Assembly (NCBI GenBank): GCA_002027195.1
Contig: MWJO01000066.1
Location: forward strand, 1 to 46,557
DNA from: Streptomyces sp. GKU 895
Lineage (GTDB): Bacteria; Actinomycetota; Actinomycetes; Streptomycetales; Streptomycetaceae
Length of the DNA stretch: 46,557 nt
Direction: 5' to 3'
Every line of letters begins with the position of its first letter. Position 1 is the stretch's first letter. Position numbers and translations under genes: made by a program. The notes beneath the pieces were generated by a model that was not told the origin of the DNA, did not search any database, and saw nothing but the letters and a program-made list of their open reading frames with translations. Shown in pieces: positions 17,682 through 24,735 of the stretch.

Positions 17682-18465
17682 GGGAAAGGATGGCCTTCCG
17701 GCGGACCTGGCGTGCTCTTCGGACCATGGCGTACCCCTTGGTGAACGCGCGGTCCCGGGCGAAGTTGCGGGCGATGGCCCGGCCTTCGATCAGGCGCTGG
17801 AACTCCTCGGCGTCCGTACTGCGGCGCACGGTCACCCGCAGCAGCGCGTACGGCCCCTGCCGGCGCCGCGCGAGTCCGTTGCCCACGGCCAGGGCCTGGG
17901 CGTACCCCGTCTCGCGGACCTTCTCGCGGACCCGGCGGCTGGAGTAGCCGTAGGGGTAGGCGAACGAGGCCGGGACGGTGCCGAGTTCGTCGGTGACGAT
18001 CTCCTTGCAGAGGATCAGTTCACGGCGCAGGCTGTCGTCGTCGAGCTGGTCGAGCTGCGGGTGGGTGTGGCTGTGCCCGCCGATCTCCACACCCTCGGCG
18101 GCGAGTTCACGCACCTGCGGCCAGTCCAGCATGGTGTCCAGGGCGTGGCCGTTGTCGTGCGGGCCGCGCAGCCACGCCGTCGACACGAACAGGGTGGCGG
18201 CGAAGCCGTGCTTGGCGAGCACGGGCAGGGCGTGCCGGTGGACGCCCTCGTAGCCGTCGTCGAAGGTGACCAGGACGGGGCGCTCGGGCAGCGGGCGGCC
18301 GTCGCGCCAGTGCGCCGCGAGCTGGGCCGTGGTGATCGGTGTGCGACCCAAGTCCCCGATGGCGTCCATCTGTTGGCCGAAGGCCTCGGGCGTCACCGAG
18401 AGCTCCCGGGTGGCGTCGCTCGGGTCGGCCGCGATGGCGTGGTACATGAGGATCGGCACGCTCAT
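17674..18465 (-). CDS. Polysaccharide deacetylase (NodB domain, CE4)
   Basis: 263-aa CE4 domain without signal peptide. The NodB motif 1 TFDDGY (67-72) gives the catalytic base and a metal Asp, and motif 2 HSHTHP (131-136) gives the two metal His. AYPYGYSSR is the arginine-containing motif 3. The N-terminal PILMYHAIA is typical of the family. It would remove N-acetyl groups from a GlcNAc-like residue, either on a cytoplasmic lipid-linked intermediate or outside if exported by another route. Its ATG overlaps the upstream glycosyltransferase stop by 4 nt and is preceded by GGGAGGA lying within a tandem repeat. Confidence 0.88.
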   Translation of the reverse strand: MSVPILMYHAIAADPSDATRELSVTPEAFGQQMDAIGDLGRTPITTAQLAAHWRDGRPLPERPVLVTFDDGYEGVHRHALPVLAKHGFAATLFVSTAWLRGPHDNGHALDTMLDWPQVRELAAEGVEIGGHSHTHPQLDQLDDDSLRRELILCKEIVTDELGTVPASFAYPYGYSSRRVREKVRETGYAQALAVGNGLARRRQGPYALLRVTVRRSTDAEEFQRLIEGRAIARNFARDRAFTKGYAMVRRARQVRRKAILSRV

Positions 18466-19508
18466 CTCGGTCCTCCCTCGATCGGTCCTCCCTCGATCGA
18501 TCCTCCCTCGATCGGTCCTCCCTCGATCGGTCCCCCTTCGATCGGCGCCACCCGGAACGTGGCGCCGCCCTTCCGGGTCCGTACGCTCCCCACCACGTAT
18601 CCGCCGGCGGCCGTCAGCACCCCGGCGACGATCGCGCCCGCGCGCCCGGCGCCGCCCGGCCGGGCCAGCACGGCGTCGCGCAGCCCACGGGCCACCCCGG
18701 CGGGCAGCACCCGGGTGGCGTACCGGCGTTCGGACTCAAGTCCCTTGTCCGCGCCGACACTTCGGGCCACCAGCGCCTTCGACAGGCCCTCGGCGTAGGC
18801 GCGCGTGCGGAAGTACCCGAAGTGCTCACGCGCCTCGGGCACCCGGTGGTGGATCACCGCGCGGTCGTCGATGAGCAGCACCGCGTCCGGTCTGGCCCGG
18901 GTGAGCCGGATGCACAGCTCCGTCTCCTCGCAGCCCAGCGGCCGCTTGTCGCCGTCGCGCCCGATGCCGGTGGCGAACCCGCCGACCGCGTCGAACGCCG
19001 TACGCCGGAACGAGGCGTTGCCGCCCAGGACGTTGCGCACCCGGACCCGGCCCTCGGGCAGGCCCTTGTAGGTGCAGCCCACCACCCAGTCGAACTCCGC
19101 CGGGAACCAGGCCGGACGGCGGCCCGACGCCCAGATCGGCAGGGTGCGCCCGCCGACGGCCATCACCTCCGGGTCGGCGTACCCGGCGGCGAAGTGGCGC
19201 AGCCAGTCGCGCTCCGCGACGGCGTCGTCGTCGAGGAAGGCGATCACCTCGCCGTGCGAGGCGGCGATGCCGGTGTTGCGGCCCGCGGACAGGCCCCGGG
19301 GGCCCGCGTTGGCGAGCACCCGCACCTCCGCGACCTCCTTGTACTCCTTGGCCAGCCGGTCCAGGAGCCCCGGATTGTGGTCGACGACCAGCAGCGTCTC
19401 CCGCGCCGGATACGACTGCGCCCGCACCGAGGAGACCGCCGCGAGGATGTCCTCCCAGCGGTCCTCGGTGTAGACGCAGATCACGACGGAGACGTCGGGA
19501 CCGCTCAA
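18462..19508 (-). CDS. GT2 glycosyltransferase with a repeated IEGGP tail
   Basis: 348-aa inverting GT-A enzyme. The N-terminus VSVVICVYTEDRWEDI binds the nucleotide sugar, and the metal-binding cluster is DDD at 93-95 in VIAFLDDDAV. CEETELCIRL holds the catalytic-base region. The basic C-terminal part may be membrane-associated. The last roughly 25 residues are pentapeptide repeats (P/S)IEGG, encoded by a 15-bp tandem repeat that also carries the ribosome site of the next gene. It overlaps both neighbours by 4 nt. Confidence 0.88.
   Translation of the reverse strand: MSGPDVSVVICVYTEDRWEDILAAVSSVRAQSYPARETLLVVDHNPGLLDRLAKEYKEVAEVRVLANAGPRGLSAGRNTGIAASHGEVIAFLDDDAVAERDWLRHFAAGYADPEVMAVGGRTLPIWASGRRPAWFPAEFDWVVGCTYKGLPEGRVRVRNVLGGNASFRRTAFDAVGGFATGIGRDGDKRPLGCEETELCIRLTRARPDAVLLIDDRAVIHHRVPEAREHFGYFRTRAYAEGLSKALVARSVGADKGLESERRYATRVLPAGVARGLRDAVLARPGGAGRAGAIVAGVLTAAGGYVVGSVRTRKGGATFRVAPIEGGPIEGGPIEGGSIEGGPIEGGPR
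18466..18540. repeat. 15-bp tandem repeat (five units) covering a gene end and ribosome-binding site
   Basis: Plus-strand units of CGGTCCTCCCTCGAT phase repeat about five times, with small changes (one GATCGATCC unit, one CCCCCTTCG unit). Read on the minus strand each unit gives ATCGAGGGAGGACCG, encoding (P/S)IEGG in the glycosyltransferase. Most units contain the GGAGGA Shine-Dalgarno used by the deacetylase 7-8 nt downstream of the last one. The repeat probably expanded from the ribosome-binding site. Confidence 0.85.
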
Positions 19509-20329
19509 GACACCTCTCCCCGGACCGAGTCGAGCAGCGGGGAGTGGTGGGCCTGGCGGCGCAGCTCACGCCGGTTGGAGCGTTCGCCGAGGATCACCTT
19601 GAGCACCCGGAACCCGTCGCGCACCGCGCGCAGATTGCTCGCGCCGTGGATGCGGAGGTATTCGTAGCTCGGTATCTCCTGCACCTTCAGGCCCGCCTTG
19701 ACCACCCGGATGTTGATGAGGGTCTCGATCTCGAAGCCCGTGCAGTCCAGGTCGATCTTGTCGAGGCAGTGCCGCCAGAACGCGTTGTAGCCGTAGCAGA
19801 GATCGGTGTAGCGGGCGCCGAACTTGCGGTTGACGATCGTGCACAGCGCCCAGTTGCCGAGCTTGCGGATGAAGGTCATGTCGTCGGTGCCGCCGCCGTT
19901 GGCGAAGCGGGAGCCCTTGGCGAAGTCCGCGCCCGAGACCAGGGCGGAGACATAGCTGAGGATCTCGTTCCCGTCGGCCGAGCCGTCCGCGTCGACCATC
20001 ACGATGATGTCGCCGGTGCACGCCTCGAACCCGGTGATCAGCGCGTCGCCCTTGCCCTTGCCGGACTGCCGGACGACCTTGACCTCGGGCCACAGCTCGC
20101 GGGCCACCTCGACGGTGTCGTCGGTGGAGTTGCCGTCGACCAGGACCACTTCGTGGATCCAGTCGGGCAGCGTCTTGAAGACGTACGGGAGGTTCTCCGC
20201 CTCGTTCATGGCGGGGATCACGACGCTCACCGGCGGCGCGATGGCCAGGTGAGTGGAGACGGGCCGGTACTTGCCGGCCGTCGACGGCGGCTCCTGGCCC
20301 GTGGCCGCCGGGCGCAGAACTGAGCTCAT
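19505..20329 (-). CDS. GT2 family polyprenyl-phosphate glycosyltransferase (DPM1-like)
   Basis: 274-aa GT2 enzyme resembling dolichyl/polyprenyl-phosphate mannose synthases. VSVVIPAMNEAENLPYVF is the nucleotide-binding start, VDADGSADG at 112-120 holds the DxD, and KGSRFANGG and GYNAFWR are family motifs. No transmembrane tail is present. ATG 20329 is chosen because AGAGGGA precedes it. It is the first gene of the operon and overlaps the next by 4 nt. It probably charges a lipid carrier or adds the first sugar. Confidence 0.85.
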   Translation of the reverse strand: MSSVLRPAATGQEPPSTAGKYRPVSTHLAIAPPVSVVIPAMNEAENLPYVFKTLPDWIHEVVLVDGNSTDDTVEVARELWPEVKVVRQSGKGKGDALITGFEACTGDIIVMVDADGSADGNEILSYVSALVSGADFAKGSRFANGGGTDDMTFIRKLGNWALCTIVNRKFGARYTDLCYGYNAFWRHCLDKIDLDCTGFEIETLINIRVVKAGLKVQEIPSYEYLRIHGASNLRAVRDGFRVLKVILGERSNRRELRRQAHHSPLLDSVRGEVS

Positions 20330-20706
20330 GAGTCTGGTTCCCTCTCGTCCGGCTGGACCGCCCGCCCCTGGGCGGCCCGGCTGCTGTCCGGTTCGAAAGG
20401 GGGGTTGTTTCACCTACGGCATGCCGAAAGGAATCTCCGAGCATGCCCGGGTGAGCTGGCAAAGCCGGCCGACGGCGAAAACGGCCGCCGGTCGCGCGGC
20501 ACGACTCGGTCACCAAGTGCGGTCACCGAGCACGGCACCCCCCTACCGCGCCCCACGCCGGCCTGTCGCGGTCCTTGAGCCCTCCCCTAGTACCGCGGAC
20601 GACGGACCGATGCGGGTGAGATGTACGACGGTATTGACGATTGAACCCCTATGGCAAGACCTGGAACCAGGCCTCACGTTTTTGTTGGTTTGACCGTTAC
20701 GGAGCC
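20330..20706 (-). promoter_or_regulatory. Long leader/promoter region of the glycan operon
   Basis: 377 nt without a supported gene. At 20411-20453 there is a two-part stem: CACC, three unpaired bases, GGCATGC, a 16-nt loop, GCATGCC, two unpaired bases, GGTG. It lies about 80-120 nt upstream of the operon start. A short hairpin CCTGG/CCAGG at about 20661-20672 lies just downstream of the CelD-like stop and may terminate that gene. Several GC-rich dyads lie between. I do not recognise a known riboswitch. Confidence 0.4.
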
Positions 20707-21804
20707 TTATTGGTTGTACGAACGCAGGCGTCCGATGTTCTTCAGCATCCGGTCGGCCGGCGCGAACAGCTCCGGCCGTGACTGGACGGTGTTGCGCAGC
20801 GCCCGGACGGGGGCGCGGCGCGCCCGGTGCCCGATCGCGACCGGGTGACGCCGGGTCACCCACCCCTCCGACACGGTGATCTCCCGTGTCTTCAGGGAGT
20901 CCTTGTACTCCTTCTGCCCCCGGCCGAGATCGAGGTACGCGATCCCGTCGGCGGCGGCCGCCTCGGCCATCCGCAGATGCAGGACGAGCCCCGGCGAGTA
21001 CTTCGCCCAGGCCGGGTCGTACGCCGGGAACCAGCACGCGAGCACCCGCTCGGTGCGCAGCCCGAAGTGCGCCGCGACCGGCCGCTCGTCCGCGTAGAGC
21101 ACGGACAGGATGCCCGCGAACGGCTCGGAACGGGTGTGGAACAGCCGCTGCACGAGATGGCTGATCCAGTCGTGGGCGAACCGGTCGCTGCGTCCGGTCC
21201 TGCGGTACTGCGCGGACTTCCAGCCCATCAGGGTGCGCAGCACCGCCGGGTCGCGCTCGTCGTGGACGTAGCGCACCCCGCCGACGTCCCGGCCGAGCCG
21301 GCGTTCCTTGGCGAGTGTGGTCCGGGTGAACTTCGGTGCCCGGGACCGCAGATGGCGCAGATAGGCGTCGTAGCCCTGGTCGACGTCCATGACCGGGGAA
21401 GGGAAGCTTGCCCGGGCCCCCGCGGCGAACGGCTCCTGGCCCTGGACCAGGTGGTCGAACTCCCAGACGGCGAGCCCGCAGGCGCGCAGCAGCTCCCGCG
21501 CGTCCCAGGTGAAACCGGGCCGGTCGGACGAGCCCCTGCGCGTCCGAGACGCCGAGGCCGACGGCCGGCCGACTCCGGTCGCGGTCCGCTGGAAGGGGAA
21601 GAAGGCGGCGGGCTCGCCGTCCTCCCGTACGACCGCGATCCGCACGCCCCGCCGGCACCGTCCGACGGCGAGCGCGAACTCGGGGGACAGGAACGGGTTC
21701 GCCAGCTCGGGCGAGCCCTGCAGATGCGCCTTGGACTGCATCGACGTCCACGCCGCCCGGTCGGCCGCGCTCAGCTCGCCGGGGCGGTACACGCTGATGT
21801 CCAC
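20707..21804 (-). CDS. CelD/BcsL-like GNAT acyltransferase, with a compensated double frameshift
   Basis: 365-aa protein of the Acetyltransf_6 (cellulose-biosynthesis CelD, FemAB-related) family. It has two GNAT-like halves, with LVQGQEPF mid-protein and AHFGLRTERVLACWFPAYDP in the C-terminal half. Between about 21525 and 21568 the translated residues look wrong (PSASASRTRRGSS). The +1 frame there reads AVGLGVSDAQGLV, which fits the family DAQG/SDxxG motif, so a one-base loss and a one-base gain 42 nt apart are likely. GTG 21804 is used, one base past the upstream stop; GTG 21834 is an alternative. It probably acylates an envelope glycan or its precursor. Confidence 0.75.
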   Translation of the reverse strand: MDISVYRPGELSAADRAAWTSMQSKAHLQGSPELANPFLSPEFALAVGRCRRGVRIAVVREDGEPAAFFPFQRTATGVGRPSASASRTRRGSSDRPGFTWDARELLRACGLAVWEFDHLVQGQEPFAAGARASFPSPVMDVDQGYDAYLRHLRSRAPKFTRTTLAKERRLGRDVGGVRYVHDERDPAVLRTLMGWKSAQYRRTGRSDRFAHDWISHLVQRLFHTRSEPFAGILSVLYADERPVAAHFGLRTERVLACWFPAYDPAWAKYSPGLVLHLRMAEAAAADGIAYLDLGRGQKEYKDSLKTREITVSEGWVTRRHPVAIGHRARRAPVRALRNTVQSRPELFAPADRMLKNIGRLRSYNQ

Positions 21805-21805
21805 G

Positions 21806-22243
21806 TCAGGGAGTCCGTCCCGTCGACGTACCACCGCGTCGCCGCCGTACCCACAGCAGCAGCAGGAGCAGCACGCTGATCGCGGCCACCGCCGCGACGC
21901 CGCCGCGGTAGGACCACCGGTGGGTGGCCAGCATGCCCTGGGCCACCAGCATGTTCACGACGACCGAGCCGGCCAGCGCGGTGAGCACCCGGGCGAGCGG
22001 TTCGAGGCCGCGCAGCGCGGCGGCGAGGGCGACGGCGGGCGCCGTCAGCAGGAAGAACAGGGTGAACGGGCCGCGCAGCGGCGAGTCCGCGCCTGCCAGC
22101 GCGAGCAGCGCGCCGAACCCGCCGACGGCCGTCGCGGCGCCCGCGAGCAGCGGCGAGAGGTCTCTCCCCGAGCCTCCGCCGGCCCCTGGCCCCGCGCCCT
22201 CGGCGCGAGCCCTTGACGATGTCCTGATACGTATGGTCTGCAT
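21806..22243 (-). CDS. Small integral membrane protein
   Basis: 145-aa protein starting at ATG 22243. A cytoplasmic N-terminus rich in Arg/Gly is followed by four predicted hydrophobic helices (AGAATAVGGFGALLALAG, FTLFFLLTAPAVALAAAL, VLTALAGSVVVNMLVAQGML, GGVAAVAAISVLLLLLLWV) and a basic tail. No enzymatic motif. It is immediately upstream of the CelD-like gene with essentially no gap, so the two are coupled. It may be an accessory subunit of the surface-glycan machinery; function unknown. Confidence 0.7.
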   Translation of the reverse strand: MQTIRIRTSSRARAEGAGPGAGGGSGRDLSPLLAGAATAVGGFGALLALAGADSPLRGPFTLFFLLTAPAVALAAALRGLEPLARVLTALAGSVVVNMLVAQGMLATHRWSYRGGVAAVAAISVLLLLLLWVRRRRGGTSTGRTP

Positions 22244-22359
22244 TGGCGACTTTGCCCCCCGAAGCGCCGGATGCCGGGCTTCAATGTGACTCAGGCGCGT
22301 AGCGGCCGTCAAGAGTCCGAGGGCCCGGTGCGGGGGATGGTACGGACCATGGGACAAGT

Positions 22360-22392
22360 GTTCCCCGGAGGCTCAAGTCGCCTCCGGGGAAC
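22360..22392 (-). terminator. Intrinsic terminator after the protease gene
   Basis: GTTCCCCGGAGGC (22360-22372) and GCCTCCGGGGAAC (22380-22392) form a perfect 13-bp stem with a 7-nt loop. It is 17 nt downstream of the protease stop and upstream of the small membrane protein gene, so it isolates the protease transcript. Confidence 0.8.
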
Positions 22393-22409
22393 GGAAGTTC
22401 ATGTGCGCA

Positions 22410-23621
22410 CTACGGGACGAGCTTGAGGAGCTTGTTCGGCGAGCCGCTGCCCGCGCTGGTGACCACGCCGGAGGTGGCGCCGTTCACCAGGGCCGAGGCG
22501 ACCGTGGCCGGGGTGGCCGAGGTGTGGCTCGCCAGGTAGACCGCCGCGGCGCCCGCGACGTGCGGGGTGGCCATCGACGTACCGGAGATGGTGTTGGTGG
22601 CGGTGTCGCTGGTGTTCCAGCCCGCCGTGATCGAGGAGCCGGGGGCGAAGATGTCCAGCGTGGAGCCGTAGTTCGAGTAGCTGGCCTTGGCGTCCGAGCT
22701 GGTGGTGGCGCCGACCGTGATCGCGCTGGCGACGCGGGCCGGGGAGTACGAGGAGGCGTTGGCGGAGCTGTTGCCGGCCGCGACCGCGTAGGTCACGCCG
22801 CTCGAGATGGAGTTGGCGACCGCCGTGTCCAGCGAGGTGGAGGCTCCGCCCCCGAGCGACATGTTGGCGACGGCCGGGGTGGTGTGGTTGTTGGTCACCC
22901 AGTTGATGCCCGCGATGACGCCGGCCGTGGTGCCCGAGCCGTTGTTGTCGAGCACCCGCACCGCCACGATCTTCGCCTTCTTGGCGACGCCGTAGGTGGT
23001 GCCCGCGATCGTGGTGGCGACGTGGGTGCCGTGGCCGTTGCCGTCGGAGGCGGTGGTGTCGCCGTCGACCGCGTCGTAGCCGTAGGAGGCGCGGCCGCTG
23101 ATCTGGCTGTGGGTGATGCGCACGCCGGTGTCGATGACGTAGACCGTCACGCCGCTGCCCGCGCTGTCCGGGTAGGTGTACGTGCCGGACAGCGGAAGCG
23201 CGGCCTGGTCGATGCGGTCGAGGCCCCAGGGGGCGCTGGACTGCGTGGTGTCGGTCAGCTTCACGACCTGGTTCTGCTCGACGTGGGCCACGGCCGGGTC
23301 GGCCGCGAGTCTCCTGGCCTCGGTCGCCGAGAGGGTGGCCGAGTAGCCGTTCAGCACGGTGCCGAACGTCTTCCTGACCGTGCCGCCGTACTCCTTGACC
23401 AGGTTCTTGCCGGCGGCCGAGGTCGCCTTCAGGCCGGCGGAGCCGGTCTTGAGGGTGACGATGTAGCTGTCCTTGATCGCGGTGGGGGAGTCGGCGGCAA
23501 GGACCTTGCCCTCGGCCGGGGCGGCCTGTGCGGGGAGGGCGGTGAGCCCACCGACGAGGGCGGCCGTCGCCAGGCCGGTTATCGCGGTGAACCGGAGCTT
23601 CTTGCTACGCAGTTGTGCCAT
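22410..23621 (-). CDS. Secreted subtilisin-like serine protease (S8A) with I9 propeptide
   Basis: 403-aa preproprotease. The signal peptide is about residues 1-33 (LPAQA). An inhibitor-I9 propeptide spans about 45-122 (YIVTLKTG ... VAHVEQNQVV). The catalytic triad is Asp164 (YVIDTG), His197 (GNGHGTHVA) and Ser349 (SGTSMATPHVAGAAA), with the oxyanion Asn284 in AAGNSS. There is no C-terminal extra domain. ATG 23621 is chosen because the signal peptide starts there and GGAGG lies about 12 nt upstream. It is an extracellular nutrient-scavenging protease, transcribed alone and divergent from the SGNH lipase gene. Confidence 0.93.
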   Translation of the reverse strand: MAQLRSKKLRFTAITGLATAALVGGLTALPAQAAPAEGKVLAADSPTAIKDSYIVTLKTGSAGLKATSAAGKNLVKEYGGTVRKTFGTVLNGYSATLSATEARRLAADPAVAHVEQNQVVKLTDTTQSSAPWGLDRIDQAALPLSGTYTYPDSAGSGVTVYVIDTGVRITHSQISGRASYGYDAVDGDTTASDGNGHGTHVATTIAGTTYGVAKKAKIVAVRVLDNNGSGTTAGVIAGINWVTNNHTTPAVANMSLGGGASTSLDTAVANSISSGVTYAVAAGNSSANASSYSPARVASAITVGATTSSDAKASYSNYGSTLDIFAPGSSITAGWNTSDTATNTISGTSMATPHVAGAAAVYLASHTSATPATVASALVNGATSGVVTSAGSGSPNKLLKLVP

Positions 23622-23937
23622 TACGAGGGAGTCCTCCTCATAGGCGACGCGCGCCGGGGTCGGGCGGGCGTCTGTGGGGGATGCGCGCGTGATCGCGCAC
23701 ACAACCCGGAACGTCGCGTTCCCGTCTCGGGCTGAGTAAAGAGTGGGTCATCTACGGGCGTGGCTCAAGGGAGTTGAGCGCCCGTCAACAAATCTGTCAT
23801 GCCCACGTAATCAAACGCGCCGCGAACGCGCGGCGTCGCGGTGTGTGAAGCCTGAAAAGTCTTGGCATGGACACTTCCCGTCAACACGCGTAGTTGCTAC
23901 GACGGTTGTGGCAGAGATCCTGCTAAAGGGAGGTTCC
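23622..23937. promoter_or_regulatory. Divergent regulatory region between two secreted-hydrolase genes
   Basis: 316 nt serving both the protease (minus) and the SGNH lipase (plus). A strong hairpin lies at 23754-23785: ACGGGC, a 3-nt bulge, GCTCAA, a 5-nt loop, TTGAGC, GCCCGT. Further along is GCGCCGCGAACGCGCGGCG, also self-complementary, and TTGGCATGGACACTTCC, a block that I recall before other Streptomyces secreted-enzyme genes. GGGAGG at 23928-23933 is the lipase ribosome site. Confidence 0.45.
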
Positions 23938-24732
23938 ATGAGACGTTCCCGATTTGCCGCTTACGTCACCACGCTCCTCCTCGCCGTCGGCGCCGCCCTC
24001 ACCGGGGCGACCTCGGCCCAGGCGGCGACCGGCCCCTATGTGGCCCTCGGCGACTCCTACTCGTCCGGGGTCGGCGCCGGCAGCTACATCTCCTCGAGCG
24101 GCGACTGCAAACAGAGCACGAAGGCCTACCCCTACCTCTGGGCAGCCGCCCATTCACCCTCGTCGTTCAGCTTCAAGGCCTGCTCGGGCGCTCGAACGGG
24201 TGATGTTCTGGCGAACCAGCTGGGCACCCTCAGCACCGGCACCGCGCTCGTCACCATCAGCATCGGCGGCAACGACGCCGGCTTCTCCGACGTCATGACG
24301 ACCTGCGTCCTCCAGTCCGACAGCTCCTGCCTGTCCCGCATCAACACCGCCAAGGCGTACGTCGACTCGACGCTGCCCGGACAGCTCGACACCGTCTACT
24401 CGGCGATCCGCAGCAAGGCACCCAACGCCCATGTGGTCGTCCTCGGCTACCCGCGCTTCTACAAGCTCGGCACCACCTGCGTGGGCCTGTCCGAGACCAA
24501 GCGCTCGGCGATCAACGGCGCCGCCGACTACCTCGACGCGGCCGTCGCCAAGCGCGCCGCGGACCACGGCTTCACCTGGGGCGACGTCCGCGGCACCTTC
24601 ACCAACCACGAGATCTGCTCCGGCAGTTCGTGGCTGCACAGCCTGAACTGGCTCAACATCGGCGAGTCGTACCACCCCACCGCCTCCGGCCAGTCCGGCG
24701 GCTATCTGCCCGTCCTGAACAGCGCGGCCTGA
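23938..24732 (+). CDS. Secreted SGNH-hydrolase lipase/esterase
   Basis: 264-aa exported lipase, very similar in layout to the S. rimosus and S. coelicolor SGNH lipases. The signal peptide ends SAQA at about residue 29. Ser40 lies in GDSYSSG (block I), Asn in IGGNDAG (block III) and His246 in SYHPTASG (block V). The Ser-His spacing of 206 residues equals that of the S. rimosus enzyme (Ser10-His216, mature numbering). Six Cys in the mature protein are consistent with three disulfides. Start ATG 23938 has GGGAGG 4 nt upstream. It converges with the kinase gene with a 3-nt gap and no terminator. Confidence 0.93.
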   Translation: MRRSRFAAYVTTLLLAVGAALTGATSAQAATGPYVALGDSYSSGVGAGSYISSSGDCKQSTKAYPYLWAAAHSPSSFSFKACSGARTGDVLANQLGTLSTGTALVTISIGGNDAGFSDVMTTCVLQSDSSCLSRINTAKAYVDSTLPGQLDTVYSAIRSKAPNAHVVVLGYPRFYKLGTTCVGLSETKRSAINGAADYLDAAVAKRAADHGFTWGDVRGTFTNHEICSGSSWLHSLNWLNIGESYHPTASGQSGGYLPVLNSAA

Positions 24733-24735
24733 GCC

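Noticed and set aside
13929..17744. A 1,271-codon open frame on the plus strand opposite the flippase gene
   Set aside because: Composition is a typical high-GC shadow (Arg/His/Gln/Gly-rich, no hydrophobic core or domain); the minus strand encodes a coherent membrane protein.
20421..20693. Small plus-strand frame starting MPKGISEHARVSW in the glycan-operon leader
   Set aside because: No ribosome-binding site and antisense to the operon leader; composition gives no support for coding.
22401..23735. A 444-codon plus-strand open frame across the protease
   Set aside because: Gly/Arg/Val-rich antisense shadow; the opposite strand has the complete subtilisin triad.
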